This document shows positions 1-9,556 of a stretch of DNA of 23,109 bases, in pieces. The notes beneath the pieces are model-generated. The model searched no databases. It saw only the letters and a list, made by a program, of their open reading frames with translations, and was not told the origin of the DNA. Every line of letters begins with the position of its first letter. Within the stretch, counting starts at the first letter, position 1. The DNA comes from Xanthobacteraceae bacterium (lineage in GTDB: Bacteria > Pseudomonadota > Alphaproteobacteria > Rhizobiales > Xanthobacteraceae), in contig JAIESC010000234.1 in assembly GCA_019746355.1 (NCBI GenBank), positions 1 through 23,109 of the forward strand. Direction: 5' to 3'. The translations under genes and the position numbers were made by a program.

Positions 1-794
<794 letters not shown>

Positions 795-1089
795 ACGGGA
801 ATCCTTCCCCCCAATTCTTGCGAGCGGCGCCCCGAAGCCGCTTTGATCCGAATTGGGGCCTAATCTCGGATAAAGGATGACACCGCGCGAGACAAGGCGG
901 CGAAGCCGCCCGCAGGTCCCCCTTGGTCACGTTTTACCTTTTGATTTCAAGCAATTGTGAGGCGGTACCATGGATTGCCCACATCCTGGCCCGGGGCAGC
1001 CGGTCGCGGCCATTGGCCTCTTGCGAATGAAAGCCCGCCACGACAGGCTCCCGCCCGGGGAAAAAGGCTTCTCACCAACAAGGGGCATC

Positions 1090-2028
1090 ATGAAATCAAC
1101 CGGCACATTGCTGATCGCGGCGCTTTGTCTGGGGGCCAGCGCAGCGCCATCCGCCGCGCAACCCGCCCAGCAGCCGGTCGAAATCGCCCAACTCCCCTAC
1201 ATCGAAATCTTCAGTCCGACCTTCTTCTGGAACGACGAGGCCGACACCGTCCGCACCGGCGCCTCGACCTGCCCGAAGGGCCGCGCCATCGCCGGCGGCG
1301 TCAGCATCCTGCAGGGAAAGGCCGCGCTACGCCTGATCGAGAGCTATCCGGACGGCGAGTCCTGGGTGGTGCGCGTGGTCAACCGGCAGAAGCCGGAAAG
1401 CGTGAAGTCGCTGCAGGTGCGCGGCTATGCGCTCTGCATGCTGTCCGCGGCGCGCAAGGCATCAAAGCTGGTCGCCCAGCAATCGCGCATCGCGCATGTC
1501 TCGACCAGGTTCAACGTGCCGGCAGGCCTCGCCAGCACCGCGAGCCGCCAGACCTGCCCGCAGGGCGCACTGGTGGTCTCGGGCGGCTTCGGGCTCGATC
1601 CGGACTTTCGCGGGCCGAACAGCCTGCGGCTGGAGCTGAGCTATCCCGATCCGGACGGCTGGAACGTCCGCGCCGCCAATGGCGCGGCGGCGGCTTCGCC
1701 CGCCGCCGAGGCGCGCGCCTATGCGGTCTGCCTCGGCGCCAAGGACGGTGCCGACATCCGCGGCTATCAGACGGTGTATTTCGCCGAAGCCGACGTGCTG
1801 GTGAAGGCCGAGAACGGCATTGCCCGGCAATCGGTGAGCTGCCGCGACCCTGGCGCCTATGTGATCTCGGGCGGCATGCGCTCGGTCCGCGGCCAGCGCG
1901 CTTCGCTGGAAATGCAGGAGAGCTTTCCCGATTCGCCATCGAGCTGGACGGTCGCGGTGACGAACCGCGGCGAGAAGCGCGACGGCGACGTGACGGCGCG
2001 GATCTACGCCGTGTGCATCAAGAAATAA
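1090..2028 (+). CDS. Secreted protein of three Cys-paired repeats, function unknown
   Basis: I do not recognise a named family. The frame is open from 970, but I choose the ATG at 1090 because it follows an AAGGGG ribosome site and begins a clean signal peptide (MKSTGTLLIAALCLGASAAPSAA), giving 312 residues. The mature part contains three related units of about 95 residues. Each starts with a Cys followed by a Gly-Gly turn (C61, C156, C251), passes a Ser-Tyr/Phe-Pro-Asp motif and a Trp-x-Val-x3-Asn strand, and ends in Tyr-Ala-Val/Leu-Cys (C116, C214, C309). The paired Cys spacing of 55, 58 and 58 residues suggests one disulfide per unit and a periplasmic or extracellular all-beta fold. It is probably a single transcription unit: the next gene starts 125 bases downstream with no visible terminator. 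No enzymatic motif is seen. Confidence 0.8.
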   Translation: MKSTGTLLIAALCLGASAAPSAAQPAQQPVEIAQLPYIEIFSPTFFWNDEADTVRTGASTCPKGRAIAGGVSILQGKAALRLIESYPDGESWVVRVVNRQKPESVKSLQVRGYALCMLSAARKASKLVAQQSRIAHVSTRFNVPAGLASTASRQTCPQGALVVSGGFGLDPDFRGPNSLRLELSYPDPDGWNVRAANGAAAASPAAEARAYAVCLGAKDGADIRGYQTVYFAEADVLVKAENGIARQSVSCRDPGAYVISGGMRSVRGQRASLEMQESFPDSPSSWTVAVTNRGEKRDGDVTARIYAVCIKK

Positions 2029-2153
2029 AGCGGCACCCGGCAAAAGTCTCTCCGCGGTCACTCCGGGGCGTGCGCTGCACCGGCTGACCCGGCGCGCGGA
2101 ACCGGCTGAGCTCCCGACACACAAGCCAAACGGCGGCGTGCTATATCGCGGCC

Positions 2154-3377
2154 ATGAACGAGCAATCCCAATCGGAGATCGCAGCCTGGCTGACGCAGGC
2201 CGGGCTTGCGGGCGAGAACGAAAACGCCATCGTCGACGGCTTCTGTGAGCGCTGCGTCAAGGCCGGGCTGCCGGTGGCCCGCGCCCATGTCTTCATCGAC
2301 ACCCTGCATCCGGTCCATGAAGGCCGGCTGTTTCGCTGGGGGCATCTGCCCAACGAGACCCCGCTGATGGAATACGGCCGCACCGTGCCGGTGCCGGACA
2401 GCACCGCCGCAGACGAACTCGCCGCCGAGCGATGGCAGAAGAGCCCGTTCTACCGGATGCTGCAAACCGGCGACTCGCTGCTGCGCCGCAGGGTGCCGCC
2501 CGAAGGCGACGCCGAGTTCGCAGCGATCGCCGAAATTCGCGAATTCGGCATGACCGACTACGTCGCCATCATCAACCGCTTCGCCGCCGACGGTGTGATC
2601 GGCGAGATGGACTGCGTCTATTCATCATGGTCGACGCGGCATCCGGACGGGTTCAGCGACGCCGATATCGTCGCGCTGCAACGCCTGACGCCGTATTTCG
2701 CGCTCGCGATCAAGTCGGTGGCGCTGGTGCGCATGACCGGCACGCTGATGGAAACCTATCTCGGCCGCGACGCGGGCCAGCGCGTGCTCGGCGGACGCAT
2801 CATGCGCGGCGTCACCGAGCGGATCGAAGCGGCGATCTGGTTCAGCGACCTGCGCGGCTTCACCCGCATCACCGACACCACGCCGGAGCAGGTGATCCCG
2901 CTGCTCAACGACTATGCCGACGTGATCGTCTCGGCGATCCACCAGCACGGCGGCGACGTGCTCAAGCTCATCGGCGACGGCACGCTGGCGATGTTCACCG
3001 CCGACGGCCGCGAGCGCTCCTGCAGCGCGGCGCTCGCCGCGGCGATCGCGGCACGCGAAGGCGTGGCGAAGCTGAACGAGCGACGCGGCGGCAACGGCCT
3101 GCCGGTGACCGACATGTATCTCGGGCTGCACGTCGGCGAGGTGTTCTACGGCAACATCGGCAGCATCGAGCGGCTCGACTTCACGGTGGTCGGGCCCGCT
3201 GTCAACGAGACCAGCCGGATCGCGGCGATGTGCCGCTCGGCCGACCAGCCGATGCTGGTGTCGGCGGCATTCGCCGAGGTCGGCGCGATCCGGCAGCGGC
3301 TCGTCTCGGTCGGCCGCTACGCGCTGCGCGGCGTGGGGAAGCCGCAGGAGCTGTTCACGCTCGATGCCGGACTTTGA
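2154..3377 (+). CDS. Class III adenylate cyclase with N-terminal sensor-like domain
   Basis: This 407-residue protein should make cAMP from ATP. The C-terminal half (about 222-405) is a class III cyclase domain: metal-binding Asp232 in WFSDLRGFT and Asp275 in LKLIGDGTLAMF, Lys271 and Asp342 at the adenine-selecting positions, and the Asn351-x3-Arg355 transition-state pair in AVNETSR. All catalytic positions appear present. Residues 1-200 lack a signal peptide or membrane segment and resemble a soluble GAF-like sensor preceding the catalytic domain, as in many rhizobial cyclases; the ligand is unknown. The gene ends one base before the convergent stop of the DUF1902 gene. It differs in architecture from the second cyclase at 17621-19060, so the two probably answer different signals. 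Confidence 0.92.
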   Translation: MNEQSQSEIAAWLTQAGLAGENENAIVDGFCERCVKAGLPVARAHVFIDTLHPVHEGRLFRWGHLPNETPLMEYGRTVPVPDSTAADELAAERWQKSPFYRMLQTGDSLLRRRVPPEGDAEFAAIAEIREFGMTDYVAIINRFAADGVIGEMDCVYSSWSTRHPDGFSDADIVALQRLTPYFALAIKSVALVRMTGTLMETYLGRDAGQRVLGGRIMRGVTERIEAAIWFSDLRGFTRITDTTPEQVIPLLNDYADVIVSAIHQHGGDVLKLIGDGTLAMFTADGRERSCSAALAAAIAAREGVAKLNERRGGNGLPVTDMYLGLHVGEVFYGNIGSIERLDFTVVGPAVNETSRIAAMCRSADQPMLVSAAFAEVGAIRQRLVSVGRYALRGVGKPQELFTLDAGL

Positions 3378-3378
3378 G

Positions 3379-3546
3379 TTAGACCTTGCTCTCTTCGAGC
3401 AGGTCCAAAATCATGCCTGGAAGCTTGGCACGCCACGCCTCGATCGAATCTGCCTCGGTGACCAGGCCGCGGATATCCTGGGTCGTCGCAACCCAAACCT
3501 GGGCGTCCGGGTCCCAGTCAGCGTGAACAACGATCGGTCGAGACAT
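3379..3546 (-). CDS. Small DUF1902/HicB-like protein
   Basis: This 55-residue protein begins MSRPIVVHADWDPDAQVWVAT and continues with an I-x-GL-x-TEADS-x-E segment. That is the compact beta-beta-alpha pattern of DUF1902, a relative of HicB antitoxin N-terminal domains. I place the start at the ATG at 3546 rather than the ATG at 3564, because homologous proteins begin just before the PIxVxAxWD strand. In the family this domain often sits beside a HicA/YcfA-type toxin, but no such partner is visible here: serA ends upstream at 3628 and the convergent cyclase ends at 3377. It could be an orphan antitoxin or a stand-alone regulator. A perfect TATAAT hexamer lies 27 bases upstream of the start. 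Confidence 0.7.
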   Translation of the reverse strand: MSRPIVVHADWDPDAQVWVATTQDIRGLVTEADSIEAWRAKLPGMILDLLEESKV

Positions 3547-3572
3547 CGCGCTATCCTTCGGCAACGACCCCC

Positions 3573-3578
3573 ATTATA
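3573..3578 (-). promoter_or_regulatory. Candidate -10 hexamer for the DUF1902 gene
   Basis: A perfect TATAAT reads on the minus strand 27 bases before the DUF1902 start. No convincing -35 hexamer is found 16-18 bases upstream (best ATGTCG), so this is a weak or activator-dependent promoter at best. Confidence 0.4.
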
Positions 3579-3627
3579 GACCAACTCGCTGACTTCGACA
3601 TCATCGTACAGGTCAGTGTTGCGGGCA

Positions 3628-5214
3628 CTAGAACTTCAGCACCCTCGCCGACTGCACCTGCGGCAGCGCGCGGACCTTGGCCAGCACGTCGGCCGGCAGC
3701 TCACCGTCGATCTCGATCAGCGCCACCGCGTTGGCGCCCGGCGCCTCGCGGCCGACGTGGAAGGTCGCGATGTTGATGCCGGCATCGCCCAGCGTCGAGG
3801 AGAATTTGCCGATGAAGCCCGGCTTGTCGAGGTTGGTGATGTAGACCATCGAGGAGCCGAACTCCGCGTCCATGCGGATGCCCTTGATGTTGACGATGCG
3901 CGGGCGGCCGTCGGCGAACACGGTGCCGGAGACGCCGCGGGTCTGGGTCTCCGTCGTCACCGTGACGGTGATCAGGCTTTCGTAGTCGCCCATCGCCTCG
4001 CGCGTCACCTCCTCGACGACGATGCCGCGCTCCTTGGCGACGATCGGCGCGGAGACGACGTTGACGTCCTGCAGCATCGGCCGCAGCAGGCCGGCGATCG
4101 CGGCGGAGGTCAGTGCCTTGGTCTTCATCTGCGCGACCTGGCCCTCATAGGCGATCTGCACCTTGCTGATGCCGGTCTCGGTGAGCTGGCCGGCGAACGA
4201 GCCGAGCTTCTCGGCGAGCGCGATGAAGGGCTTCAGCCGCGGTGCCTCCTCGGCGGTGATCGAGGGGAAGTTCACGGCGTTGGAGATCGCGCCGCGCAGG
4301 AGATAATCCGACATCTGCTCGGCGATCTGCAGCGCGACGTTCTCCTGCGCCTCGCTGGTGGACGCGCCGAGATGCGGCGTGCAGACCACGTTCGGCAGCG
4401 CGAACAGCGGATTGGCGGTGGCGGGCTCCTCGACGAACACGTCGAACGCCGCGCCCGCGACATGTCCGCTTTTCAGCGCCTCGGCGAGCGCCGCCTCGTC
4501 GACCAGGCCGCCGCGGGCGCAGTTGACGATGCGGACGCCCTTTTTCATTTTCCTCAGCGACGTCGCGTCGATGATGTTCTTGGTCTTCTCGGTGAGCGGC
4601 GTGTGCAGCGTCAGGAAGTCGGCGCGGCGGAACAGCTCGTCGAGATCGACCTTCTCGACGCCGATCTCGAGCGCCCGCTCCGGCGACAGGAACGGATCAT
4701 AGGCGATCACGTGCATCTTCAGGCCGATGCCGCGGTCGGCGACGATCGAGCCGATGTTGCCGCAGCCGATCACGCCGAGCGTCTTGCCGAAAATCTCGAC
4801 GCCCATGAACTTGTTCTTCTCCCACTTGCCGGCGCGGGTGGACGTGTCGGCCTCGGGGATCTGCCGGGCCAGCGCCAGCATCATCGAGATCGCATGCTCG
4901 GCGGTGGTGATGGAATTGCCGAACGGCGTGTTCATCACGATCACGCCGCGCGCGGTCGCCGCCGGAATGTCAACATTGTCGACGCCGATGCCGGCGCGGC
5001 CGATCACCTTCAGGCTTTTCGCTTTCTCCAGGATCTTCGGCGACACCTTGGTGGCCGAGCGGATGGCGAGGCCGTCGAAACTGCCGACCACTTCGGCGAG
5101 CTTGTCCTTGTCCTTGCCGAGGTTCGGCTGGAAGTCGACCGCGATGCCGCGATCCTTGAAGATCTGCACGGCTGCCGGAGACAGGGCATCGGAAATCAGA
5201 ACGCTGGGGGTCAT
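3628..5214 (-). CDS. serA: D-3-phosphoglycerate dehydrogenase
   Basis: SerA oxidises 3-phosphoglycerate to 3-phosphohydroxypyruvate with NAD+, opening the phosphorylated serine pathway in the cytoplasm. The 528-residue length fits the long SerA type. Visible features are the nucleotide-binding GCGNIG at 150-155, catalytic Arg234 (CARGG), Glu263 (DVFVEEP) and His281 (CTPHLGAST), an intervening allosteric substrate-binding region at about 320-450, and a C-terminal ACT domain at 455-528 (YITNLDKPGFIG), the usual serine-feedback site. The start is fixed by an ATGA overlap with the stop of the upstream SseB-like gene, implying translational coupling. The frame stays open further upstream, but that extension is only a shadow of the upstream gene. 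It is the last gene of the serC-sseB-serA operon. No defect is seen. Confidence 0.97.
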   Translation of the reverse strand: MTPSVLISDALSPAAVQIFKDRGIAVDFQPNLGKDKDKLAEVVGSFDGLAIRSATKVSPKILEKAKSLKVIGRAGIGVDNVDIPAATARGVIVMNTPFGNSITTAEHAISMMLALARQIPEADTSTRAGKWEKNKFMGVEIFGKTLGVIGCGNIGSIVADRGIGLKMHVIAYDPFLSPERALEIGVEKVDLDELFRRADFLTLHTPLTEKTKNIIDATSLRKMKKGVRIVNCARGGLVDEAALAEALKSGHVAGAAFDVFVEEPATANPLFALPNVVCTPHLGASTSEAQENVALQIAEQMSDYLLRGAISNAVNFPSITAEEAPRLKPFIALAEKLGSFAGQLTETGISKVQIAYEGQVAQMKTKALTSAAIAGLLRPMLQDVNVVSAPIVAKERGIVVEEVTREAMGDYESLITVTVTTETQTRGVSGTVFADGRPRIVNIKGIRMDAEFGSSMVYITNLDKPGFIGKFSSTLGDAGINIATFHVGREAPGANAVALIEIDGELPADVLAKVRALPQVQSARVLKF

Positions 5215-7322
5215 GGGGTCGTGTCCTTCAGGCTGTCGGTCTTCTTGAAGAAGGGTTGGACTTCGGTGCGGAAATATTCTTCGTACATGCCGCCGGGAAA
5301 CGGCGTGAACTCGACGGCGCGGCCGGGCGGCAGCGCCTTGCGCAGCGTCGGGCCGATCGTCTCCACCAGGTCGTCCCAGCTCATGGCGCTGGTCAGTGCG
5401 ACGACGAGATGCGCCGGCCGGCCGGGAGGCTGCGCCTGCGCGACACATGCGGCCTCGATCGCGGGCGCACGCTGAAACACCACCGTCAGCGCCAGCAGGA
5501 CTTCGACCGGATAAGGGTCGGGTTTGCCGATCGTGGTTCCGGGCGACGGCGGGAGCGCCGCAGGTTTTGCCGCGGCGGGAGGTTGAGACGCCGCCGGCTT
5601 TGGCGCGACCGGCGCTTCCTTGGCGACAGGCGTCTCGTGCACGGCCGACACGTCTTTGGCGGCGACCGTCTGCCGTGCCACCGGCTCTTGTTTGACGTCC
5701 GGCGGCGCCTCGGCGACCTCAGGCTGATGCGAAGCAGGCCGCTTCGCTGTCATGCGCCGCCATGCTGCGAGCGTTTCGCTCGCCGCGGCTCTGATCGCGC
5801 TTGGCCTCTGTGCCGGAGCGAACGGGGGTGCCGGCGAAGCAGCGACCGCATCGGCTTTCGCTGCGTCTGTCCGGTTGTCGTTGTTCGGCATCGCTGCCGG
5901 CTTCTCCGGCATCGCCGGCGCGATCACGCCTGGCTTTTCTTCATGAGCGTCCGCGGGCACGGATGACGCGGCCGCAGTGGCCGGCTTTGCTTGGACCGCG
6001 TCCGGTTTCTTGTCGTCGACAATCGGTTTCGGTGCTGGCTGCTCGGGGGCCGATGGCCTGACCAGCTCAGGTTTGGTCAGAGTAGGCTTGGCTGCAGCAG
6101 ACTTGGTCGCAGCAGCGTTGCCCGCGTCAGGCTTGGGCAGCGGCGCGGTGACAAGCGCATCGAAGACGAACGACTCTTCAGAAAAGAACGGGTTTGTCGC
6201 AATCGGCGTATCCCGAACCGTCGGCTTGATGACGGGCGGACTCTCCGGCGCGACAGGGTTGGGCGCGATAGGGTTGGCCTCGGCAGGCTTGGATGCGGCC
6301 GTCGGCTCGGTCACAGCGGGTCGCGGCGTGGCAGGCTTTGGCGCTTCCGGCTGCGATGCACGCGGGGCAGCCTCAACAGATTTGGTCTCGGCAGGTTTCG
6401 GCTCGACAGGCTTGAACTCTACCGGCTTGGACGCAGCAGGCTTGGGTTCGACAGGCTTGGGTTCGACGGGCTTGGGTTCGACGGGCTTGGGTTCGACGGG
6501 CTTGGCCTCGACAGGCCTGGACGCGGCCGGCGGCTCGGTCACAGCGGGTCGTGGTGCGGCAGGCTTTGCCGCTTCCGGCTGCGACGCGCGCGGTGCGGCC
6601 TCGACAGATTTGGCCTCGGCAGGTTTCGGCTCGACAGGTTTGAGTTCGATCGGCTTCGGCGCAGCAGGCTTGGGTTCGACGGGCTTGGCTTCGACGGGCT
6701 TGGCCTCGACAGGCCTGGACGCGGCCGGCGGCGCGGTCACAGCGGGCCGCGGCGCGGCAGGCTTTGCCGCTTCCGGCTGCGACGCACCCGGTGCGGCCTC
6801 GGCAGATTTCGCCTCGGCAGATTTGGGCTCCACCACTTTGGCCGCGGGCGGAGGTTCGACCGCCGCCGGCCTGCTCGCGACCGGCGTCGCGACGGCTGGA
6901 GGCGCTGCGACCGCGCCGAACTGCCCGGCCAGCAATTGGTTGACATCGTCGGAGGAAAAGGTCCGCGTGTAGTCGTGGCCGGGATTGAGCACGAACTGCT
7001 TGCCGGGATGCCGCTCGAAAAACTCGCGCGTCACGCTTGGCGAGATGACGAATTTGCCCTTCATCGTCGCGCGTGCACGCGATGCCGTGGTAAAAAACGG
7101 CAGATAGGCCTGATCGCCGACCCGTATCGCGCGGAGTGTCAGCTTGGTTCCCTCGGGGAGAGTCACCTTGCCCTGGGCGTTCGGCACCGGCGGAGCGCCA
7201 TCGAACTCGAGCGCGACAAAGGTCGTGCCGTTGAACATCGCGCGGAGAAAGGCCAGCCCATGCGCCGGCTCGGTCGCGGCACGGACAAGGTTCCGCTCAA
7301 GTTCGTTTTCCGGCTCGAACAT
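5211..7322 (-). CDS. sseB: SseB-family protein with a long Ala/Pro/Lys/Glu-rich repeat linker
   Basis: This 703-residue protein has the two halves of SseB, named in E. coli for enhanced serine sensitivity, split by a very long linker. Residues 1-135 form an SseB N-terminal domain (NLVRAATEPAHGLAFLRAM, then FTTASRARA and FVLNPG). Residues about 598-703 form the C-terminal domain (IGKPDPYPVEVLLALT, then FTPFPGGMYEEYF). The roughly 460 residues between are low-complexity Ala/Pro/Lys/Glu with direct repeats. Family members without this linker are about 250 residues. The biochemical role of SseB is not established. Its place between serC and serA, with an ATGA overlap to serA, argues for a link to serine metabolism. 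No signal peptide is seen. The gene begins 166 bases after serC. The symbol is given by family, not proven function. Confidence 0.85.
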   Translation of the reverse strand: MFEPENELERNLVRAATEPAHGLAFLRAMFNGTTFVALEFDGAPPVPNAQGKVTLPEGTKLTLRAIRVGDQAYLPFFTTASRARATMKGKFVISPSVTREFFERHPGKQFVLNPGHDYTRTFSSDDVNQLLAGQFGAVAAPPAVATPVASRPAAVEPPPAAKVVEPKSAEAKSAEAAPGASQPEAAKPAAPRPAVTAPPAASRPVEAKPVEAKPVEPKPAAPKPIELKPVEPKPAEAKSVEAAPRASQPEAAKPAAPRPAVTEPPAASRPVEAKPVEPKPVEPKPVEPKPVEPKPAASKPVEFKPVEPKPAETKSVEAAPRASQPEAPKPATPRPAVTEPTAASKPAEANPIAPNPVAPESPPVIKPTVRDTPIATNPFFSEESFVFDALVTAPLPKPDAGNAAATKSAAAKPTLTKPELVRPSAPEQPAPKPIVDDKKPDAVQAKPATAAASSVPADAHEEKPGVIAPAMPEKPAAMPNNDNRTDAAKADAVAASPAPPFAPAQRPSAIRAAASETLAAWRRMTAKRPASHQPEVAEAPPDVKQEPVARQTVAAKDVSAVHETPVAKEAPVAPKPAASQPPAAAKPAALPPSPGTTIGKPDPYPVEVLLALTVVFQRAPAIEAACVAQAQPPGRPAHLVVALTSAMSWDDLVETIGPTLRKALPPGRAVEFTPFPGGMYEEYFRTEVQPFFKKTDSLKDTTP
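6252..6803 (-). repeat. In-frame tandem repeats encoding the SseB-like linker
   Basis: Three direct units encode protein residues 174-239, 240-315 and 316-about 357. Each begins with an EAAP-x-ASQPEA-x-KPA core and continues with AVT-x-P and KPVE(P/A) runs. Unit 2 is ten residues longer than unit 1 because it carries extra VEPKP pentapeptides; unit 3 is shortened and degenerate. The pattern indicates expansion by slippage or unequal recombination at two scales, the 15-base pentapeptide and the roughly 200-base unit. Confidence 0.9.
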
Positions 7323-7488
7323 GATCGACTCTCGAACAGGACGGTGAACGCCTGCAGTCCGTTACGGCGAGATCGGGAAGATTCCACGGCAAGGCCACCT
7401 CAACGGCGGCAACGATCGAACCAAACGGTGTCAGCGCCTCGGCAGTGGCGATCAGCGGCACGACAATGCTCCCGTTTTGCAGGAACGG

Positions 7489-8661
<1,173 letters not shown>

Positions 8662-8716
8662 AAATCTATCCTTCCAGATAGAAGCCCCTCGGTGGGGAGG
8701 GGTGTCCCGGGGTCGG
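8662..8716 (-). promoter_or_regulatory. Structured 5' leader of serC, resembles the serC RNA motif
   Basis: Read on the minus strand, the short leader starts with a CCGACCCCGGGAC segment and contains two hairpins. The first (8685-8702) is a 6-bp stem of CCCCTC with GAGGGG. The second (8666-8681) pairs CTATC with GATAG and holds most of the GGAAGGA ribosome-binding sequence in its loop and 3' arm, eight bases before the serC start. A conserved leader called the serC motif is known upstream of serC-serA operons in alphaproteobacteria; position, size and the ribosome-site hairpin fit, but I cannot run the covariance model. The ligand of that motif, if any, is not known to me. Confidence 0.7.
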
Positions 8717-8744
8717 ACATAAGGAAGGACGAAGTCGGCGTCAA
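8716..8744 (-). promoter_or_regulatory. Candidate sigma-70 promoter of the serC operon
   Basis: On the minus strand TTGACG (8739-8744) lies 16-17 bases upstream of TTATGT/TATGTC (8716-8722). Transcription would begin a few bases later, at the first bases of the structured leader. Confidence 0.6.
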
Positions 8745-9009
8745 GCGGGACGATCCGGGCACTCCGCCGAACCGAAATCGGCACGACCTTGTGAGTTCGC
8801 TTCAACGTCACCACAAGCGCGTGTCGAATGCGCGAAAGCAATCCGCTGCTCCGGAAAATTGCGTCGACTGCGAGTCATTGTTCGCCTTCTCTGTCCGTTG
8901 ACCGCGCAGACGCAACCGCCTGCGTGCGCTCTCTCGTTGCCGCGGCGTGCTGCGCCCGGGCTTTGCGAAATTCTTCCGCGTTGCTCGCCCTCCTGAAGAG
9001 GGGAGCGGA

Positions 9010-9289
9010 GCGCCGAAAGGCGCAGGGGTTTGCGAAGCCCCTCGAGCCGCTGCTAACGGCCCGACACGCTTGCGGAGCGTGTCCGGGTCCCCGTGCGATG
9101 GGGGACCCGCGCCTTTCGGCGCTCCACCACGGCCTTTTCGTGGGGCCTGGCCCCACACGCCTCGGGCCACGCTTGCCCTTCCGGTTCGCAACCGGCGACC
9201 GGCGGTCCAGCAGGCTCCCTGCTCACGGGTCGTATTGCCCGTAAAGTGGGGTCCGAGGCGCCCCGAGAGCCCGGCCGTGTGAGCCGGGC
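9010..9289. repeat. Array of about eleven consecutive small hairpins
   Basis: Almost every base of this 280-base stretch lies in or next to a short perfect inverted repeat. Examples: 9010-9023 (GCGCC-GAAA-GGCGC), 9025-9041, 9063-9083 (8-bp stem GACACGCT), 9085-9108 (8-bp stem GGGTCCCC), 9109-9122 (GCGCC-TTTC-GGCGC), 9140-9156 (GTGGGGCC around one base), 9181-9195 (CCGGTT/AACCGG), 9197-9207, 9209-9223 (AGCAGG/CCTGCT), 9225-9242 and 9269-9289 (GCCCGGC/GCCGGGC). The stems are different sequences, so this is not one repeated unit. I do not know a name for it. Confidence 0.75.
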
Positions 9290-9361
9290 GCGCGAGAGCC
9301 GCTCCTGCTTCTGACCCGACGGACACCTCCGGTTGGCGCCCCTCAACAAGCAGGATGATTA

Positions 9362-9376
9362 GAACAAATAGAGAAC
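9362..9376. promoter_or_regulatory. LexA (SOS) box of alphaproteobacterial type, GAAC-N7-GAAC
   Basis: The sequence GAACAAATAGAGAAC matches the direct-repeat LexA site GAAC-N7-GAAC (equally GTTC-N7-GTTC on the other strand) known for alphaproteobacterial SOS genes. It is surrounded by AT-rich bases in an otherwise GC-rich region, as expected of a promoter. No recognisable SOS gene follows on either strand, so it is an orphan site or a remnant. Confidence 0.55.
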
Positions 9377-9400
9377 AAAATGGATTTGTCAACCCCGCAA

Positions 9401-9556
9401 CAACCTGTTGCTCAGGGCAATCGCTTCAGGAGCTTTTTGGGCCGAAACGCGCAAGATCGGAATCGAGAGCCACGCCGCGGCGAAACTTTCGAATCCGAAC
9501 GCCTTCGCGAACGCACGTTTCGAATCCAAAGCGATTCCCCTAAACCTGTTGCCCAG
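9401..9556. repeat. Imperfect inverted repeat flanking a ~95-base core
   Basis: The left arm (9401-9430) contains CAACCTGTTG and AGGGCAATCGCTT. The right arm (9526-9556) contains the inverse AAGCGATTCCCCT followed by AACCTGTTGCCCAG. Inside lie two copies of TTTCGAATCC and the palindrome TTCGCGAA. It could be a small non-autonomous element or a decayed fragment; no target-site duplication was identified. Confidence 0.4.

Noticed and set aside
3616..5475. Long open frame of about 600 codons on the plus strand
   Set aside because: It is antisense to serA, rich in Arg/Asp/Gly/Leu from GC-rich codon shadowing, has no family motif and no ribosome site; serA on the other strand is unmistakable.
5991..6972. 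CRISPR-like or satellite repeat array
   Set aside because: The repeats are in-frame coding repeats of the SseB-like linker, with no regular unique spacers.
8808..9392. Possible 194-residue minus-strand protein, and overlapping plus-strand frames
   Set aside because: They run through the hairpin array, are open in several frames at once, have Arg/Gly/Pro-rich composition and show no recognised motif or ribosome site. I treat this as non-coding.
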